Positions 54,053-64,000 of a DNA stretch of 64,000 nt are shown one piece after another (position 1 is the first letter of the stretch; every line of letters begins with the position of its first letter). Made by a program: the position numbers and the translations under genes. The DNA comes from Prostheceraeus crozeri. Its lineage: Eukaryota > Platyhelminthes > Polycladida > Euryleptidae. The notes beneath the pieces are model-generated. The model ran no database searches, had not been told where the DNA came from, and worked only from the letters and a program-made list of their open reading frames with translations. The stretch spans positions 1 through 64,000 of the forward strand of contig CAJQUW010016149.1 in the NCBI GenBank assembly GCA_907163375.1. Reading direction: 5' to 3'.

Positions 54053-57000
54053 TTTTATATTATATTTTTATAATATATTTTTATATTATTTTATATTATT
54101 GTATTAAATTTAACTATTTTAGAAATTTAACTATTTTATTAAATTCAACTATTTTAGAAATTGTAAAATTTAAAAGGTACAGTAGTTTTTCCATCAGGCA
54201 AAATTTTTCTTTTATCATCAAATGGATCTAATGCTAATTTATGTTCCTCTTTTAAATACATTTTATGTTTCTTTGAAATAAGTCAATAATTACATGCTGT
54301 TTTTATTTTACTATTAAATAATGCATTCTTATAATCTTGAAATGTTATTTGGTTAGCCACTGATGCCTTTGAAATTCCTTTTAATGTTTTATGTGTTTTA
54401 ATATTATTAGTTGTATTATAACAATAACATTTAGATTTTAAAAATATAGCTTCTGTTATGAAATCTTCATTTCCTAACTCATCTTTTGCTTTGCATAAAT
54501 CAGAAGGATGAATGATATCTTTTATTTTATTAATTTCTTCATCAAGTGAGGAATTATACGGTATTGTTAATTCTAAGAAAACGGAATCCGTATCTGTAAA
54601 GTGTAATTTATAGTTTTTGCCATAAGCAGGTGCTAAATAATCATATATAAATCTATACATAAATAGCTTAGCTAATTCTAATATAGTGAATCCAATAAAA
54701 TTAAACTTATCATGTTTTACGCTGATTCGACGTAAATGTACAGCACATAGTTCATCACTGAATCTAGTAGTTCTTTTATATGTAGGTTTCCTTGTTAAGT
54801 TTTGAAACCTTTCTTTATCATAAACTATTTCAATATTTTGTCTATTACGCACATTTTCTAAAGTCTTGCCATAAAATGCATTATTCTTTTTTTTAAAGAA
54901 AACGTTTCCAAAATCATCTTTATCTGTTTTAGCTATTTTACGTTTTTCAATATTGAACTCTATATAATTTTTTAACCATTTAAATTTTTGATAAAATAGT
55001 TTTCGATGTATTTTGGTCAGAATCATTCCATGTTCTAAATACCAATCTAACATTCTTCCTTCAACAATATACTTTCCTTTATTACTTTGTGTTAACATAA
55101 GTTTTTTTGTTGGTCTGTATTTTTTAGGCATTATAGATTTCTGATAATCTGAAAAATCTTCTATATTGGGAATTTTGTTTTCGGGACAGAAAGGAAAATA
55201 TTTTGTTTTATCTTTTATTTCATCAGGATATACTAAATGAACTTCATATATATAACCATGATTATAATTTCCATCACATGTTTTTTGATAATCAAGAATA
55301 TTACACCATGACATTTCACCTGTTGGTGATTTTTGTATCATACAAGAAGAATATAAGCTATTAAAATCATAATATAACAAATAGTTTTCTCTCATGAATT
55401 CATCAATTGCATTTTCACGTTCTACTCCTTCTCGTTTCGTTCGAAATATTTCTAATATTTTTTCTTTTTCTTCTGAAAATAAAGGCTTCATTATTCCATA
55501 TTCTTGTGGATTTACTTTCTTATAACATATCTATTACCTAAAACTGATGAAAAACCACCTCTAATCCCAGATTCAAAAAATAATAATTTATCATATGTAT
55601 TTTCCTTATAATGTTTAAGTTTAACGCCAGTATGTTTTAATCCTGCTAACCATGTTAAACCTGGTGTAGAATAACAATAACATGGATCTATTCCGTAATA
55701 TTCTACACACATGTCACGAAAGTTTTATAAAAGATCAGCAACGATTAATACATCTAGCTTAAGATATTTCATTGTATAATTGTTCTACAATTTAACTCTT
55801 TCCAATTCTTTTCAACTTCTGCATAATCTTCTTCAGATATTTCTGATTGTTTTAATGTTGATTTAAATTTACTTATTGGAGGAAGTTGTTTTTCTTCCAT
55901 AATTTTATTCACAGAATTAAAATCTCCGGTTAAATATTCATATGGAAATATTCCTTTTAAAGGTTTTTAATTATATTTATTTAATATTTTACATTGTTCA
56001 GGTTTCAAAGTTTTTCCCATAACATCTAATGAATAAGGAGTAAAAAATCTAAATGCATCAAAAATTCTAATACAACCTAATTGCATTGAAAAATATTCTT
56101 CTTCTTGTTTACATAGTACATTTATCTGTTGTTGTTGTAATTTTTCAGATGAAAATAAATCTTTCATTACTAAATGGAAATCATATTTAGAACCATTGTA
56201 GAAATATAAAGGAACAAATATATATTTAAATTTGTTAGCATTAAGATTACAAGAATTATGTGCTGCACCTCTATATAACCCATTTAGATGATCATGATCT
56301 TTTACTTTATCAATATATCTACCTTTGCCATTTTTATAATTTTTTGTAAATTCTTTTCCACAGTAATGACAATTTGTTTCATTAACAAAATTATTTTTTT
56401 CTTCATCCGTTAATGGAAGCATTGGTACATTTCTTTCAAGCAATTGTGAAAAATAATTTTGTAATTCTTCTACTTTCTTTGTAAACATTTCTGAACTATC
56501 TTCACCATAGCATTGATAATATTCTGATTTAAATAATTCAGGATAATTTGAATGAATGTACATTCCCCACCATAATGGTTTTTGTTCAAACAAATATTTT
56601 TCTTTACTTTGTTCAGGTGCACTTTTTTGATATTTACCATTATCAGAATTTTGTGTTATGTTAACATTATATGCTTCGAAATCACAATATATAGTAAAGG
56701 GTACTTTTTTTTCAAATAATGTCTATTATAAATTAAGTAATCATCTTTAGGAAACTATTTTCAACTGCTTCATTTTGTTGACAATTATCCAAATGTCTAT
56801 TCATTTCATCTTTAGTTCTAAAGCTCGTCATACATTGGAGACAGGGAAAATTAGCATTATCTGAAGTTTTTGTAAATATAGAAACATCTTTACACAATAT
56901 AAAATGAGTCTGATAATATAATATATTCGCTTGTGCTGATTGTTTTGTTTGCTTTAGTTTTTCAAATTTATCTTGATATAATTCATGTGTTGCATCAATT

Positions 57001-58118
57001 TCTTTTGTAAGATTAAATGTATTCCGATGTAAATTTTCATTCAATATTTGTAGCTGATAATTATATTCTTTATTATATTGTTCTTTATATTGTTGTTGAC
57101 ATTTTTTAAAACATTCATTTATTTTTTGATTGATTTCATTTTCTTCATTATTGTCTTTATTTAATTCTTGAATCGTTTCTATCTTATTTCGATATTTATG
57201 GTGATATTCTTGTGGTAACATTTTTAATTGTTGTTGATAATCTGTTTTACATTTTTGTAAAATTTTATTTAAATATTGTAATTTTTGTTGATATTCTAAA
57301 GATAAAGATGAATAATTGGAATCATAATCATAATTAAAATTACGTCCTTTATAATTATTATGATTGATCATTATTGGTGATAATGCTTGAACAATTCCAA
57401 ATTTTTCAGTACATATTATTTTTCCTTGGTAAAAAATATTATGATGCATGTAATTTACTCTTTTATTGTATACTATTTCTGATTGACATAAATTTTTATT
57501 ATTCAAATAAAATTTTTTTAAATCTGAGTAAAATGGAGTATTACCAATAGAAACATAATTCACATTTAATTCAAAAACATTTACTTCTATTAAATTTTTA
57601 TTCTTTTTATGAAACTTTAATAACCTATTATGATCATATGGAAATTCATCTAAACCATCAGAAAGATCAAATTCATTTATATATTCTTCTTTATTATAAT
57701 GTCTTAGTCTTTCTTTGTGATATTCTGCAGGAAGTAAATGTGCTATAATACTCCACAGAAAACAATAATCATCTTCATTTTTTATGTCGATTATTTGTGG
57801 TGAACTGAAAGGCAGAGGAACATAACTACCACCAGTATTATTTTTATATTTATCAATTACTATTTTCTTAGATAGTATTTTAACAAATCTCCAACCAGAT
57901 TCACGTAACTGGGCTTCAATTATACAATTTTCTAATTTAAGTATCATTTGTTCAAATATGCGTTGTATATCATTTACATTATGAATTTCTTGTGAATTTG
58001 TAAAATGTCCTTGTATTATTTCCTGAGGAATTCCATCAGGTCCAGTTTTTGTATAAAGTACTTCTACATTCATATAACATTTGAAAGATTTCTTAAATAT
58101 TTTGAAAAAGTTTGTTAA

Positions 58119-60685
58119 CACTAGAAGCGCCGATGAGTCAATTTTGACTCATTTTGACTTTCAACTTCAGTTTTTTTTATTAAAGGCACCGATCTATGGC
58201 TTTATTCTTTTTGACTTTTCTTTATTTTTGCTATATTTTGAAAAACCATTGAAATATTCTCATGTGCAAGCATAATTCATGGCAAATGAAATATTTACTC
58301 AAGAAAGTCCGAATGAGTCAAAATTGACTCATTGTAAAATCACGTACACTGCATGTTGTCCTTCAAATTCTAACTATCTTTAGAATGCTATGTTATAATA
58401 ACGTCATCGAAGCAGAGACAGTGTTTCTTATGTTGCTGCAGTTGATATCTATTGCCTGATATTGACTGCTGCTAGACTTAGTTGTTCTGTGAGTCATGTG
58501 AAAAGCAGTTGCAATGATATCTTAGCTATCTGCAGTTCGATTTTTACACCGTCGCCGTTGAGGCTCTGTCAGTTTGACAATATTGTTCACGATGTCAAGA
58601 CGAAGGTATGCAGCAGAGGAAGCGCTAAAGAGAATGATGGACATCGATTCAACTGATTCTGGAAGCGACAACGATAATGACTCCGACGAAAGTGACCACC
58701 CTGATGGAGATGTATTATTCGACGTTGTCGACCATATTGATGAGATGGATTCAGTGAATATCAGTGTATCATCTGATTTACCAACAAGTTCTGTGACAGT
58801 AGAAAGTGGAGCATCGGGGGACAGCTTGAAGTCTCGAAGTGGTGTTCTGTGGCATCTAACCTCGCAAGGATCATCAACATCTGGCCGATTTAGTCATCAA
58901 AATATTCTTCGTAGACAACTTGGTGCAAAAAACTTTTTTCGTGCTCGCGTCTCTACTGTTTCTGATGCCTGGGAAGAAATGATCGACTCATCAATTATGG
59001 AGAAAGTTGTGACCTACACTAATGCCAATCGGTCTGGTCGGACACCAGAAATAACGTCAGACGATTTGAAGAAGTTCATTGCTTTGCAATACGCTCGAGG
59101 TTTGTATGGTCGTCATATTCCAAGGGACTTTTTGTGGAGTAAGCAGTACGGTATTCAAATTTTCAAGGACACTATGCCACGTTCAAAATTTCGGTTTTTA
59201 TCAAAAGTACTTCGCTTCGATCAAAAGTCAAGTAGGTCGCAGCGTTCTTCTGATCGTTTTACGCATATTCGTGAAATTGACGAACGCTTTACTTCCAATT
59301 GTGCTACTAAATACACACCTGAAAGCAGTCTAACAGTAGACGAACAGCTTCTACCACTAAAAAGTAGATGTAAATGGATCACGTTTATGCCACAAAAACC
59401 AGACAAATACGGTGTGAAGTTCTGGACACTAGTCGAAGTCAGCTCAAAGTATATCGTAGCTCAAATTCCTTATCTCGGCAAAGATCCATCGGGTAGCGTT
59501 ACCAGAGATCTTGCGACTAAGGTCGTCTTGGAACTCGTTGAAAAATCAGGCATTGGACAAGGCTACAACATAACTGGTGATAACTTTTTCACTTCTGTGA
59601 ACCTAGCACAGAAATTATACTCTAAAGGGATAAGTTATGTCGGCACATTGAGGAGTAACAGAGTTGGAGTTTGTGATAGAATGAGAAAAAAGAAAAATTT
59701 GTATCAATCAGAATTTTTCTTTTGTACGAATCCTAAAGTATTGGTAGTATCATACCAATGCAAGAAAGACAAAAATGTTCTGGTAATGTCATCCATGCAT
59801 AACCAACCTGTCACTGGTACTGATGATAAGCAAAAGCCAGAAATCATATCGTATTATAATGCAAATAAATGTGGGGTTGATGTAGTTGATCAGATGACTC
59901 GACTCTATTCCACTAAAACACCTTGTCGCCGTTGGCCAATGGCTATTTGGTGTAATATGCTGGACATGGCGGGCATCAATAGCTGGGTTGTTTATAAAAA
60001 GGTGACTGGTTCTACTATTAGTCGGCGGGCATTCTTATTTGAACTCATATCGGAGCTGATTGGAGTAACGTCTCACGGTGATGAAGCATACTCTTCCGAA
60101 GATCATTTGGCTATGGCGAGACCATCTGTAGTAGGCCTACCAACACCAGTTTTGAGTAAGAGAAAACATTGCTCATCTGATGATTGCAAAAATATGACTT
60201 CAACTATTTGTTCAATCTGTCAAAAGTTAATTTGTGGTTCATGCACTGCTTCGTCAACCAAGTACGTACTTGCATTATGTAATCGTCATTAATCCCTTTT
60301 TGCTGTTTTTTTATCCTTCTTAGCTACAAGAGTGTTCTAACTATGAAACTACACACTATTAACGTGTTATGATAAAAACTTATTCATGATTCTATCGTTT
60401 TTCCTTTGTACTCCTCGAAGATGAACATTAGACTGAATCTATTTTCGAGAGCTTCTATAGTAATCAAGGTGGCAGAGAATATTCAAATTCTTAAAATTGG
60501 CCTTCATCATGAAAATTAAATACTTAATTAAAATTAACATTAAACAGATAAAGAAAAATATCTCTCTTGTGTATAGCGCATAAGAATAATGATATTACGC
60601 AGTAAAAATAATCCAAAATATCAAAGGAGTCAAATTTGACTCAATCGGCGTTTCACGGGGTTTCCATAAATCGGCGCTTCTAGTG
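58119..60685 (+). mobile_element. piggyBac element 2, apparently intact
   Basis: Flanked by TTAA (58115-58118 and 60686-60689) with a perfect 16-bp inverted repeat CACTAGAAGCGCCGAT. Internal palindromes of the form GAGTCAA-NN-TTGACTC lie near both ends (about 58134, 58314 and 60628). It is inserted in the N-terminal part of the Polinton polymerase gene, in the opposite orientation. Confidence 0.95.
58592..60292 (+). CDS. piggyBac transposase, full-length
   Basis: An unbroken 566-residue frame from MSRRRYAAEEALKRMM, a start supported by the matching start of element 1. The acidic N-terminus (~residues 15-75) is typical of the family. The DDE_Tnp_1_7 core has all three catalytic Asp residues: SLTVDEQLLPLKSR (about residue 249), NITGDNFFTSVNLA (about 332) and GVDVVDQMTRLYST (about 431). 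A C-terminal Cys-rich domain (CSSDDCKNMTSTICSICQKL, then CGSCTA) completes it, ending NRH at 60292. It catalyses cut-and-paste movement at TTAA sites. With intact ends and frame this is the best candidate for an active element in the window. Confidence 0.93.
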   Translation: MSRRRYAAEEALKRMMDIDSTDSGSDNDNDSDESDHPDGDVLFDVVDHIDEMDSVNISVSSDLPTSSVTVESGASGDSLKSRSGVLWHLTSQGSSTSGRFSHQNILRRQLGAKNFFRARVSTVSDAWEEMIDSSIMEKVVTYTNANRSGRTPEITSDDLKKFIALQYARGLYGRHIPRDFLWSKQYGIQIFKDTMPRSKFRFLSKVLRFDQKSSRSQRSSDRFTHIREIDERFTSNCATKYTPESSLTVDEQLLPLKSRCKWITFMPQKPDKYGVKFWTLVEVSSKYIVAQIPYLGKDPSGSVTRDLATKVVLELVEKSGIGQGYNITGDNFFTSVNLAQKLYSKGISYVGTLRSNRVGVCDRMRKKKNLYQSEFFFCTNPKVLVVSYQCKKDKNVLVMSSMHNQPVTGTDDKQKPEIISYYNANKCGVDVVDQMTRLYSTKTPCRRWPMAIWCNMLDMAGINSWVVYKKVTGSTISRRAFLFELISELIGVTSHGDEAYSSEDHLAMARPSVVGLPTPVLSKRKHCSSDDCKNMTSTICSICQKLICGSCTASSTKYVLALCNRH

Positions 60686-61196
60686 TTAATACATCGTAAA
60701 AAGTTTCATCGGTTTCATTATGTTCAACAGACTGATTAAATAAATATTTTATATCTGTTACGGCCTCATCGGTTTTTTTAGTATCATCAGATTCATCTAT
60801 TTCGTTGAATTCATCAGTATCGCTAAATAAATATCTCCCATCTGTTACATGTTCATCTTCACTATTAAAAACTTTTTTATATTTCGAATGTGAATAATCA
60901 TCAAAAATTTTTTTAACTTTTATATCAGTAGGTAATGTTTTTAGATAGTTTTTATAATTATTTAAATTTAATATATTTCCTTCATCAGCTCGTTCTACAT
61001 TTTGTAAATGCAATTTGCTTTGTAAATGAGATTGATAACTTCTTTTTGTTTGCAACTTTTTTTTACATAAGATACAATAAAAATTTTCCATTATTTTAAT
61101 TTTTTTAAAGAGAAATTTGTGTTTTAATTTTAGATATAAACATTCTAATATCAAGGTCTTGAGAGTTATTATATATTATTATATATTTCGGTTTCT

Positions 61197-62503
61197 TTAG
61201 TTATTTTTATTTTTTTTATCATATAAAGTCTTATCAAAAGATAATTCAAATTTATTTTCACTAACTATTGATTCTTCATCATCATAAATTGATTCATCAA
61301 CATCATAAATTACACTTTTTGGTATAGAATGCCATTCCCTGATAGGAATATCTAATTCGAAATTACATTTATTATTTGATAATAATATAATAGAGAAAAA
61401 TATTGATCTTTGATCTCTATTAGAAAATTTAATAACACCACCATAATCTAAATCATTTTTAGTTTTTATTAAAGATGATAAAATTTTAAATTGATTAGAT
61501 GTAAACCCTAATTTAAATTTTGTAGACCCGACACATAGTTGTCTAACAGTATCTTCAACTATTCCATCATTATTATTTTCAATTGTAAGAAAATGAAATT
61601 TAGATAAATTTTCATTATATGTAGTATTAATATCATGTTGAGATATAAATTTTTCTACACTTAAATTTTTATAATTACTAATATTTTATAGTCTTTTTTA
61701 CCATTTACACCTTTTTCAGATGTTTCAGAATCATCATCTATATTATCATCATCATTAGTTTCAGAATTGTTATTATTTTTAAAATTATTATGATTATGAT
61801 TATGGTCATTGTTAATAGTATAAGGTGTAGTCCACATATAAATTTTCTCCTGTTGTGCCAAACCATTTATATATGATTTTAATAAATTAATATTTAAGTT
61901 TGAATATAATCTATATAAGTATCATTATCATATCTTTGAGGCATTTCTGATGTTTCTTTTTTATAAATTGTATCTCTATAATAAACTTGACATAATAATT
62001 CTTCATTATGTTTTTTGCTCTCGATATGAATATTATATTGGTTATGTTCATTAACAAATAATCTATTTTTTTCTTTTGAAAAAATATTTTAATTCTTTTG
62101 CCAATTCCGTAACATTAATAAAATTAAATATTCTATTTTCTATCCAATCAGTATTACTAATTGGTAACACTGCTCTAATAAAACCGTATACATTATTATG
62201 ACCTATTATAACCATGTTTTCCTTATTCAATTCTACATACGCAACATCATTATATTTACTTACAATATCCATAAATTTTATAAATGGATCTCCTGGGAAA
62301 ACGCAACAGTTGGTTTCTATAGAAGGTAAACCTTTAGTCTGTTCTTTAAATATTTCGGCTTGCAATTCAAACAAAACATTAACATCTATACATGGATTAT
62401 TATTATTATCAAAACATTTATTTTGAAATCCCTATGATCTCATCGAATAAGAAGAACAGGATGATACGGGCGAATACAATTTTTTTAAATTTGCTTTATC
62501 CAT
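61197..62503 (-). pseudogene. unknown Polinton gene, broken
   Basis: Begins MDKANLKKLYSPVSS at 62503, with an in-frame TAG at 62432-62434. Then come FELQAEIFKEQTKGLPSIET and FIKFMDIVSKYNDVAYVELN, and after frame changes at ~62068 and ~61870 an Asn/Asp-rich linker (NNDHNHNHNNFKNNNNSET). After another at ~61680 follow ENNNDGIVEDTVRQLCVG and ELDIPIREWHSIP, to the stop at 61197. It is about 430 residues once the frame changes are ignored. It lies upstream of the polymerase on the same strand. I recognise no family; a replication-associated role is only a guess from position. Confidence 0.5.
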
Positions 62504-62600
62504 TTTTTTATTTTTATTAGAAAAAATTTTATTTTTTTTCTCATTATATAAAAAAAGTTTTATTTTTATTATTCGTTTTTCTGGCGCCCATTTGTAAATA

Positions 62601-62719
62601 ACTTGAAATATAAAATTCATTCTTCTTTTTGACGATTTATTTATTTACTGACCATGGCCACGTCGCATCTCTGTCGTGGTTAACATGCTAATTGATTAAA
62701 ATAATAAACCCAATTTGGT
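62601..62719. repeat. 118-bp inverted repeat, left arm, flanking a Penelope fragment
   Basis: ACTTGAAATATAAAATTCAT through CATGGCC and GTCGCATCTCTG to CCCAATTTGG. The inverse copy is 63693-63810 with about three or four differences. Confidence 0.9.
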
Positions 62720-62859
62720 CCGGAGAACATTTCCTTGATGTTGCAATGTACAGGGAAAATGGAAAAATACTGACATCGGTGTACGGAAAGAAAGCATTTA
62801 CAGGAATATATAAAAATTATGGGGCTTATTGTCCAAGATAATATAAGGTCAACTTAGTG

Positions 62860-63665
62860 AAAACAATGGTATATCGGGCTCATAGACTTTGCTCTCCTTG
62901 TTTTCTTGGCAAGGAGTTGAAACTAATATCTGAAATTTTGATAAAAATGGCTACCCTGAATGGTTTATTCGCAAACACTCTAAGTACAAAGATGACAATT
63001 CGAAGATCCATACGGTTAAGAACAAGCCATTCTTCTTCAAAATCCCATACTATGGCAGTGAAAGTGAAATCATCGCAGGAAATATTCTCAAAGAAATCGG
63101 AAAATATTATATGCAACTGGACCCAAACCCAGTTTTCTCAACAAAACAGCTGGCACCATCCGCGCACAAGGACCCTATACCAACTGCCGATCGACATTCT
63201 TTGATCTATAAATTTAATTGCCCCTGCGGAGCAGGGTACATCGGCAGAACGGAGAGGCACCTTCAGACTCGAGTGTCAGAACACATCCCAAAATGGACTC
63301 AAAGAGGCGAGAGGCCAAGATCACAAAAACCTCCTAATTCTTCTGTAACCAGACACTTACTCTCTTGCTCTTCTAAAGATCAAGTTTTCCAGCAGTATGC
63401 TCAGTCTCGAACTTCTTTATTTAATTTTAGTATTTTAAAAAAGTCCTTCCACAATTATGAATTACCTATTCTAGAAAATGTTTGTATAAAATTCTTAAAC
63501 CCATCACTTTGTATACAAAAGGAAGGATTGTTCAATTTACATCTACTTTGCCTTTCTACAAATATCTATGAACACAAAGGTCATGCATGCTTAATTCTCT
63601 TTTCATTGAATGTTAACTCCAATTTCTATGCATACTCTAAAACAATAATCACAACTGCTGCATGA
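62860..63665 (+). pseudogene. Penelope-like C-terminal fragment with GIY-YIG (family of the 20.5-kb copy)
   Basis: TMVYRAHRLCSPCFLGKELK then ISEILIK is followed by a one-base loss in an A-run near 62945. It continues NGYPEWFIRKHSKYKDDNSK and FFFKIPYYGSESEIIAGNIL, the region after the RT. HKDPIPTADRHSLIYKFNC, then CGAGYIGRTERHLQTRVSEH and IPKW form the GIY-YIG nuclease. It closely parallels the fragment at 20524-20910. Only the 3' part of the element is here. Confidence 0.85.
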
Positions 63666-63692
63666 AATTGAATATTATTCGCGTAGTCCGTC

Positions 63693-63810
63693 CCAAATTG
63701 GTTTTATTATTTTAATCAATTCGCATGTTAACCACGACAGAGATGCGACGAGGCCATGGTCAGTAAATAAATAAATCGTCAAAAAGAAGAATGAATTTTA
63801 TATTTCAAGT
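63693..63810. repeat. 118-bp inverted repeat, right arm
   Basis: Inverse of 62601-62719. Its outer end is 20 bp from the start codon of the tail-fibre-like gene. Confidence 0.9.
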
Positions 63811-63830
63811 TTTATTTTTGTTGTTAAAAA

Positions 63831-64000
63831 ATGCTGTTACCAAATGTTGGTGGAGGCGCATATATCCCGAATTATCGTGAGTCAGAAATAGAAATAGAAA
63901 ATTATATCATGAAAACTGGGGACGTTTTATCTGGTCCATTGCATCTTTCTATTCTAACAATATGTTGATACACAAATCAATGACTTAAAAGAAAAATATA
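63831..64000 (+). pseudogene. tail-fibre-like gene of the second Polinton, 5' end, cut by the window
   Basis: MLLPNVGGGAYIPNYRESEI and MKTGDVLSGPLHLS begin a short domain whose TGDVLSGPLHLS resembles the GD-x-x-(T/S)GPL-x-L motif of phage and virus tail-fibre collars. After a frame change (stop TGA at ~63967) QYVDTQINDLKEKY starts a coiled coil. It is divergent from the unknown gene and polymerase. The frameshift suggests decay, but the rest is out of view. It is probably the same gene type as the coiled-coil remnant at 3-1700. Confidence 0.55.

Larger units (their letters stand above)
54154..61091 (-). pseudogene. Polinton protein-primed DNA polymerase B, frameshifted and split by a piggyBac
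   Basis: From Met at 61091 the frame begins with a C2H2/matrin-like finger (FYCILCKKKLQTKRSYQSHL), then acidic sequence up to the piggyBac at 58119-60685. It resumes in the same frame at 58118, with the Polinton-specific DDYCFLWSIIAHLLPAEYHK block, a Gln/Asn-rich coiled insert and a CLQCMTSFRTKDEMNRHLDNC-type finger. After a frame change at ~56735 comes exonuclease motif I (VPFTIYCDFEAYNV), then an HNH-like HDHLNGLYRGAAHNSCN block and YNGSKYDFHLVMKDL. Frame changes at ~55970, ~55730 and ~55515 precede the palm: YYDFNSLYSSCM (motif A), KKKNNAFYGKTLENV (motif B) and LHFTDTDSVFLE (motif C). Past a break at ~54285 the conserved DKRKILPDG end stops at 54154. It would copy the linear element by protein priming if intact; here it is dead. 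Confidence 0.88.

Overview
The window is eukaryotic and almost certainly from an invertebrate animal. It is AT-rich and has no operons. It carries intron-like splice signals, tRNA-derived short repeats, a THAP zinc-finger exon, and a dense, nested set of animal transposable elements: Polinton/Maverick, piggyBac, Tc1/mariner, hAT, LINE and Penelope-like elements. I cannot name the species. Apart from one small duplicated exon family, a truncated THAP exon and two orphan ORFs, I find no host gene.

Layout. (1) 1-6.65 kb is the right-hand part of a decayed Polinton: coiled-coil fibre-type gene, small hydrophobic protein, major capsid protein, pX-like protein, PLA2-like domain, integrase, and an adenain-type protease on the other strand. 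A mariner-family element is inserted in the first gene. (2) 6.7-11 kb holds a 123-bp tandem array split by a dead piggyBac, then an orphan ORF and a second short repeat. (3) 12-19 kb has a tRNA-like repeat family, a LINE fragment, and a DNA transposon with clustered 15-16 bp subterminal motifs and an unassigned transposase. (4) 20-36 kb is sparse: a Penelope GIY-YIG fragment, a THAP exon, the first copy of the exon family, a 16-bp motif repeated five times, two tRNA-like SINEs, and hAT, Tc1 and piggyBac scraps. (5) 37-53 kb is a retroelement graveyard: a LINE with endonuclease and RT, a piggyBac flanked by 0.5-kb direct repeats, a Penelope palindrome, a second inverted repeat carrying a TTAA-inserted element, more Penelope and LINE pieces, a coding minisatellite and a non-autonomous Tc1. 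(6) 53.2-53.8 kb is the second copy of the exon family. (7) 53.8-64 kb is the left-hand part of another Polinton: coiled-coil gene, DNA polymerase B, an unknown gene, and the start of a tail-fibre-like gene. Its polymerase is interrupted by an apparently intact piggyBac, and its divergent intergenic region by a Penelope fragment.

How the parts relate. The two Polinton pieces lie in the same orientation and are complementary: the right piece ends inside a fibre-type gene and the left piece begins inside a coiled-coil one. They are therefore probably two direct copies rather than one broken element. Both carry frameshifts and stops, so neither can work as it stands. In two places (mariner at 162-1605, piggyBac at 58119-60685) the host reading frame is continuous across the target site, which gives a relative order of events.

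The observation I rate highest is the duplicated 342-bp exon at 24486-24827 and 53182-53523. The adjoining 248-bp introns differ at 7 sites, while the exons differ at 32, and 22 of the 25 changed codons change the amino acid. That suggests diversifying selection on an undescribed small-domain gene family. All counts were made by eye.
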